A stretch of DNA of 64,000 nt from Flavobacteriales bacterium (GTDB lineage Bacteria; Bacteroidota; Bacteroidia; NS11-12g; UBA955): positions 62,001-126,000 of the forward strand of contig NSIM01000003.1 of assembly GCA_002737705.1 (NCBI GenBank), read 5' to 3'. Below, in pieces: positions 57,120 to 64,000 of the stretch; the stretch's first letter is position 1, and every line of letters begins with the position of its first letter. A program made the translations under genes and the position numbers. The notes under the pieces are model-generated. The model was not told where the DNA came from. It ran no database searches and worked only from the letters and a program-made list of their open reading frames with translations.

Positions 57120-57541
57120 TGGCAAATTATGGCAACGACCTTTTTTTTTGTTTAATTTATATGTAATAAAAGCTCTACAAAAAAAAAATATTTAATGGCT
57201 TCTATTTTTCAATCAAATGGGTTTAAACCCGCTGTATTTTTCTACATGTTATGGATTCGAGGATCAAAGTTCTTTTTGGTATCTAAAACCCCAAACGCAC
57301 TATACTTTTCAAATAGTACTTTAATATTCAGCGCATTTCAAATACCAAAGAATATGCCTAGCGATTGATATAGCACCCTCTACCTTGGACTTGTGAATGT
57401 CCCAGTTTTGGGTGGGGTCTGACAAGCGGTGGAAGGGGGCTAGAAAGGGTAATTTTTGTCAATTACAAGGAAGTCTAAGGAAGCACAAGGTGTATTTGGT
57501 TTTATGAAAGAATCAAAAAAGAATCGGAGAATCCCGAACCA

Positions 57542-59438
<1,897 letters not shown>

Positions 59439-59532
59439 TCAGCCCAAAAGGATTTGTTGAAGAAAAACCCCCGTACCTTTAATAATCGATCAAATTCCGC
59501 AGACGAATTTTAGTGGGCACTTGAAAATACAT

Positions 59533-59540
59533 TAACTTTG
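59533..59540 (+). promoter_or_regulatory. -7 box TAACTTTG, 12 nt before the yidC ATG
   Basis: Exact match to TAnnTTTG. Confidence 0.5.
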
Positions 59541-59552
59541 CCATTTCAAATT

Positions 59553-61430
59553 ATGGATCGCAATACAATCGCTGGATTTTCGCTCATTTTCCTCATTCTA
59601 ATTGGATATTATTATTATACGGCTCCCTCTGCTCAAGAGTTGGCCAAAATGGCCGAACAGAATGCAAAACAAATCAGCTTGGATTCAGCAAAAAAAGTGT
59701 CTGAAAGTGCCCAACAAATCAAGGAAGAGGGTACCCAGAAATCGCTTATAGATTCAACCCAAATTGCGATTTCTTCAGCCTTGCAAGACACAGCACTTAG
59801 GTCAACATTGGGCGAAGGGATTGCCACGCAAAGCAAAGGAAAAGAAGAAATTGTTTTGTTGAAAAGCAAAGAATTGTCTGTAGAAATTAACAGTAAAGGG
59901 GCATATATGGGCCGTGTTGTCTTAAACACGCACAAAAATTTCGACTCCTCTGCCCTGGAACTGCTCTCTTCAAATACACTGTACAACAAATGGTTTTTTG
60001 AAATTTATACCACAAATGGGGCTTTGAATTCTAGCGATTTTTATTGGAAAGTTATCCAGAAAACCGAGCGGAGTGTTACCCTTCGACTCGGAGATTCTCT
60101 CCGTTATATAGACCAACAATATGCCTTATCCGAGGATGGCTATACGGTTCATCAGTCACTTGTGTTTAAGGGAATTGACCAGATTGTTCAATCTCGGGCT
60201 TCGGGCATTAAAATCTCTTGGAGGGCGCAGTTGCAACAACATGAGAAACAGCTCAAATGGGAAATGCAAAATTCTACAGTTGTATACAAATTGCATGGCG
60301 AAGATGCTGATTATTTGAGTACAAGTGAACCTGAAGAAGAAAAATTGAAAAACAATTTGGATTGGTTTGGATTTAAGCAACAATATTTTTCGGCCATTAT
60401 GGTCGCAGATTCCGGATTTTCTTCCGGATCCATTCTATCTTGGAAGGATGTTTTGGTTCAAAATAAAGACAGAATTAAAGATCTCAATGCAGAAGTATAT
60501 GTTGACTTCGATCGCAGTTCGTCAAAGACATATGGTTTTAGTTATTATTTGGGTCCCAACCAGTACCACACGCTTAAAAATGCAGATGTTAAGTTGGTGG
60601 ACGCGGGCTTAGAAAGAACAATTCCTATGGGTTGGGGGATTTTTGGATGGGTAAATCGCTACGTTGTAATTCCAGTTTTTCACCAATTGGATGGTGTGAT
60701 TGCAAGCATGGGTATCATTATTTTGCTGCTTACCTTGATTATCAAAACAGCCCTTCTTCCTCTGGTATACAAATCGTATATGAGTACAGCCAAAATGCGA
60801 ATTCTGAAGCCTGAATTGGATGCCATAAAGGAAAAACATGGCAGCGACATGCAGAAAACCCAGCAAGAAAATATGGCGATGTATCGCAAAGCGGGGGTGA
60901 ATCCCTTGAGTGGCTGCATCCCAGTTCTATTGCAAATGCCCATTTTGTTTGCGATGTTTCAATTTTTCCCAAATGCATTTGAACTGCGTCAGAAGTCTTT
61001 TTTGTGGGCCGCAGACTTGAGTCGGTACGACGGACCCATGTTGGGATTTACCATTCCTTTTTATGGCGACCATGTGAGTTATTTTACCTTGCTGATGACA
61101 GTGTCAACCCTTATTTACACGCACTTTAACAACCAATTGTCTGGCATAACAGGGCAGATGAAGTGGATTGGGTATTTTATGCCGATTATATTCTTGGGTG
61201 TGTTAAATGATTATGCAAGTGGTTTGACATGGTATTATTTTTTGAGCAATATGATTACTTTTGGCCAGCAATGGGTTATTCGCAGAACAGTGGATGATAA
61301 CAAATTGCATGCGCAAATTGCCGAAAACCGAAAGAAACCCGTAACCAAATCAAAGTTTCAACAGCGTATGCAGGATGCCATGAAATTGAGTCAGGAGAGA
61401 GCCAATTCTACGAAGGGTAAAAAGCGCTAA
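59553..61430 (+). CDS. yidC: Membrane protein insertase YidC
   Basis: MDRNTIAGFSLIFLILIGYYYY; LPLVYKSYMSTAKMRILKPELDAIKEKHGSDMQKTQQENMAMYRKAGVNPLSGCIPVLLQMPILFAMFQFFPN. Confidence 0.97.
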   Translation: MDRNTIAGFSLIFLILIGYYYYTAPSAQELAKMAEQNAKQISLDSAKKVSESAQQIKEEGTQKSLIDSTQIAISSALQDTALRSTLGEGIATQSKGKEEIVLLKSKELSVEINSKGAYMGRVVLNTHKNFDSSALELLSSNTLYNKWFFEIYTTNGALNSSDFYWKVIQKTERSVTLRLGDSLRYIDQQYALSEDGYTVHQSLVFKGIDQIVQSRASGIKISWRAQLQQHEKQLKWEMQNSTVVYKLHGEDADYLSTSEPEEEKLKNNLDWFGFKQQYFSAIMVADSGFSSGSILSWKDVLVQNKDRIKDLNAEVYVDFDRSSSKTYGFSYYLGPNQYHTLKNADVKLVDAGLERTIPMGWGIFGWVNRYVVIPVFHQLDGVIASMGIIILLLTLIIKTALLPLVYKSYMSTAKMRILKPELDAIKEKHGSDMQKTQQENMAMYRKAGVNPLSGCIPVLLQMPILFAMFQFFPNAFELRQKSFLWAADLSRYDGPMLGFTIPFYGDHVSYFTLLMTVSTLIYTHFNNQLSGITGQMKWIGYFMPIIFLGVLNDYASGLTWYYFLSNMITFGQQWVIRRTVDDNKLHAQIAENRKKPVTKSKFQQRMQDAMKLSQERANSTKGKKR

Positions 61431-62577
61431 TAATTTGATATTGATTGCCTGGGACTGCGGCAATTAATCCTTTCAATTCTAAATCGAGTAGGGCAACTGA
61501 AATTGCCGTTGCAGACCATTTTTGTTGTCGTACCATGCTGTTTGAATTGTCATTTCCTGCGACGATCCATTCCATTACTTGTTTTTCGGTAGGACTGAGT
61601 GAATCAAACAATTCGAATTGTCTTACAGTTTTTTTTGGGCTGGGGCATTTTTTGCTTTTGTCAAATAAGGGTTTGTCGAATGAATCCCAGTTCATGCGTT
61701 CAACAATATCTTGTGTTGATACACATAGGCTCGCCATGTTTTTTTGAATGAGAAAATTACATCCTTCTGCATTTTTATCGATCGGTCTGCCTGGGATTGC
61801 AAATACATCACGGCTATAACCATGGGCAATACTTGCGGTAATCATAGATCCACCACGAACCCCACTTTCGATGACAAGAAGTGCATCGCATAATCCGGCT
61901 ACGATTCTATTCCTTCTTGGGAAAAAGTTGGGGTTAATGGGAGTGTATGCTGGAAATTCAGAAATCAGACCCCCTTTTTCCATGAGCATTTTCCTCGCAA
62001 ATTGTTGGTGGTCGGATGGGTAAATTTTTTCAAGGCCGTGAGCCAATACTGCCCATGTGGGAATCTTACATTGCAGGGCAGTCTCGTGGGCAATGACATC
62101 GATGCCATAGGCCATGCCACTTACAACAACAACATCCAATTCTTGTAAATCCGTAATCATCTGAACCACCATTGCCCTTCCGACGGGTGTGGGTTTCCGG
62201 GTCCCCACCACTCCAATTACCCTCTTTGCATTCCATTCCAATTCGCCTTTGTAAAACAATACCAATGGGGCGTCTGCAAATTCCTTTAATCTGTATGGAT
62301 ATGCTGCATCTAGTAGCGTTATACACAGTATATTCAACGATTCATGTTGCTGCATTATGGCCTTCGCCTGGACACATTTAGCACCATTGACAATGGAAGT
62401 GATCTGGCTTGATCTAAGCCCTGAAATTTCTTGTAATGCTGAAATACTTGAGCAGAAAATGGCCTCGGGGTTGCCAAAATATTGGAGTAAATGGCGACCC
62501 ATAACAGGACCTATACCCTCGCACAAGGCTAGTTCTATTAGATAAATGGTTTGTTCGTTGTAATAAGGAAGTTTCAC
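61408..62577 (-). CDS. dprA: DNA-processing protein DprA
   Basis: IGVVGTRKPTPVGRAM, VVVSGMAYGIDVIAHETAL, FPRRNRIVAGLCDALLVIESGVRGGSMITASIAHGYSRDVFAIPGRPIDKNAEGCNFLI. GTG start. Confidence 0.96.
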   Translation of the reverse strand: MKLPYYNEQTIYLIELALCEGIGPVMGRHLLQYFGNPEAIFCSSISALQEISGLRSSQITSIVNGAKCVQAKAIMQQHESLNILCITLLDAAYPYRLKEFADAPLVLFYKGELEWNAKRVIGVVGTRKPTPVGRAMVVQMITDLQELDVVVVSGMAYGIDVIAHETALQCKIPTWAVLAHGLEKIYPSDHQQFARKMLMEKGGLISEFPAYTPINPNFFPRRNRIVAGLCDALLVIESGVRGGSMITASIAHGYSRDVFAIPGRPIDKNAEGCNFLIQKNMASLCVSTQDIVERMNWDSFDKPLFDKSKKCPSPKKTVRQFELFDSLSPTEKQVMEWIVAGNDNSNSMVRQQKWSATAISVALLDLELKGLIAAVPGNQYQIISAFYPS

Positions 62578-62584
62578 GCTTCCC

Positions 62585-62592
62585 CAAATTTA
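62585..62592 (-). promoter_or_regulatory. -7 box TAAATTTG, 7 nt before the dprA GTG
   Basis: Exact match to TAnnTTTG in the short gap between lepA and dprA. Confidence 0.5.
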
Positions 62593-62594
62593 CG

Positions 62595-64000
62595 CTAGTC
62601 GTTTAGCTTTAATACAGCCATAAATGCGCTTTGGGGAATATCGACATTGCCCACCGACCGCATGCGTTTTTTACCAGCTTTTTGTTTTTCCAATAATTTT
62701 CTCTTGCGAGAAATATCGCCACCGTAACATTTAGCTGTAACATCTTTGCGCATTGCGCTAATGGTTTCCCGCGATATTATTTTTGCACCGATTGCCGCCT
62801 GGATTGCAATTTCGAACTGTTGACGTGGAATCAGATCTTTTAATTTCTTGCATATTTTGCGTCCCAACTCATGTGCATTGTCTCGGTGAATGATAGCACT
62901 CAAGGCATCAACGCCCTTTGCATTTAACATGATGTCTAATTTAATCAACTTGCTCTCTCGGTAATCCAAGGGGGAGTAATCGAAACTTGCATAACCCTTT
63001 GAAATGGTTTTTAAACGGTCATAAAAATCAAATACGATTTCTGCCAATGGCATTTCAAAACTCATTTCAACGCGATCACTCGTTAAATAGACTTGGTTAA
63101 TAAGAATCCCTCTTTTATCTAAGCAAAGGGTCATGATGGGGCCAACATATTCCGACTTGGTAATTACGCTAGCCCGAATATAAGGTTCTTCAACGTAATC
63201 AATCTGTTCGGGTGATGGTAGGTCGCTGGGGTTGTTTACCAGTATTTTTTCTCCTTTTGTTGAATAAGCTACATAACTCACATTGGGGACAGTGGTAATT
63301 ACGGTCATGTTAAACTCTCTCTCCAAACGTTCTTGGATGATTTCTAAGTGCAACATTCCAAGGAATCCGCAACGGAAACCAAAGCCCAGAGCCGCCGAAC
63401 TTTCGGGTTCAAAGACGATACTTGCATCATTCAATTGCAGTTTTCCCATGGCTTCCCTCAATTCTTCAAAATCGTCTGTATCTACAGGATAAATACCGGC
63501 AAATACCATGGGTTTTACATTTTCAAAACCATCAATTGCCACCGTGGCTGGATTGACCTTGTCCGTGAGGGTATCGCCCACTTTCACCTCTTTTGCATCT
63601 TTTATACCTGAAATGATATAGCCAACATCGCCTGCAGAAACAATGGGTCGAGGACTTAAATCCAGTTTTAAAACACCGACTTCATCGGCAAAATATTCGC
63701 TGCCAGAATTCATAAATCGAACGTGCTGTCCTTTTCGAACCGATCCATCTATAACCCTATAATAGGCAATAATACCCCTAAACGAGTTAAAAACAGAGTC
63801 GAAAATAAGCGCCTTAAGGGGGGCATCTGGATTTCCTTTTGGGGGAGGAATCCGCTCAACGATAGCCCTCAATACCTCGTATACACCTTCGCCAGTTTTG
63901 CCACTGGCCGAAATTATCGTATCTCTATCACAGCCAATTAGTTCCACAATTTCATCCTTCACTTCTTCGGGCATAGCGCCGGGCAAATCAATTTTGTTGA
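62595..64000 (-). CDS. lepA: Elongation factor 4 (LepA), C-terminal part; 5' end lies outside the window
   Basis: [22 protein letters not shown] reads open to the window edge; [24 protein letters not shown]-terminal [32 protein letters not shown]. Confidence 0.97.
   Translation of the reverse strand, partial: NKIDLPGAMPEEVKDEIVELIGCDRDTIISASGKTGEGVYEVLRAIVERIPPPKGNPDAPLKALIFDSVFNSFRGIIAYYRVIDGSVRKGQHVRFMNSGSEYFADEVGVLKLDLSPRPIVSAGDVGYIISGIKDAKEVKVGDTLTDKVNPATVAIDGFENVKPMVFAGIYPVDTDDFEELREAMGKLQLNDASIVFEPESSAALGFGFRCGFLGMLHLEIIQERLEREFNMTVITTVPNVSYVAYSTKGEKILVNNPSDLPSPEQIDYVEEPYIRASVITKSEYVGPIMTLCLDKRGILINQVYLTSDRVEMSFEMPLAEIVFDFYDRLKTISKGYASFDYSPLDYRESKLIKLDIMLNAKGVDALSAIIHRDNAHELGRKICKKLKDLIPRQQFEIAIQAAIGAKIISRETISAMRKDVTAKCYGGDISRKRKLLEKQKAGKKRMRSVGNVDIPQSAFMAVLKLND

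Overview
The window is a gene-dense, low-to-mid GC stretch of a Bacteroidota-type chromosome. It carries about 42 protein-coding genes, mostly housekeeping and envelope genes: ftcD, glmM, ychF, tsaD, tamB, purL, secDF, lysA, lptD, amiC-like, MCE/MlaD, atpD/atpC, yidC, dprA, lepA, uppP, ftsX. Bacteroidota-specific genes are also present: type IX secretion (T9SS) cargo with type A and type B C-terminal domains, PorP/SprF, TonB-dependent receptor, DUF3098, DUF3127 and DUF4159. I found no rRNA, tRNA, CRISPR array, prophage or intact insertion sequence. The items most worth a second look are: (1) an ECF sigma factor overlapping a protein that looks like a one-polypeptide trans-envelope regulator (anti-sigma-like head, TM helix, repeat-containing linker, beta-barrel), followed by a T9SS cargo gene; (2) a DUF3127 OB-fold protein ending in an SSB-like acidic tip (...FDDSDLPF); (3) TAnnTTTG/TAnnTTCG -7 promoter boxes only 4-9 nt upstream of many start codons, predicting leaderless mRNAs; (4) a PolX-like protein whose polymerase catalytic motifs look lost while the PHP nuclease is intact; (5) a PorP/SprF protein with an extra SPOR-like C-terminal domain; (6) a stripped-down sigma factor + lycopene cyclase pair; (7) a degenerate intergenic repeat resembling an IS3-family terminus. 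All assignments come from reading the sequence and translations; no database search was run.
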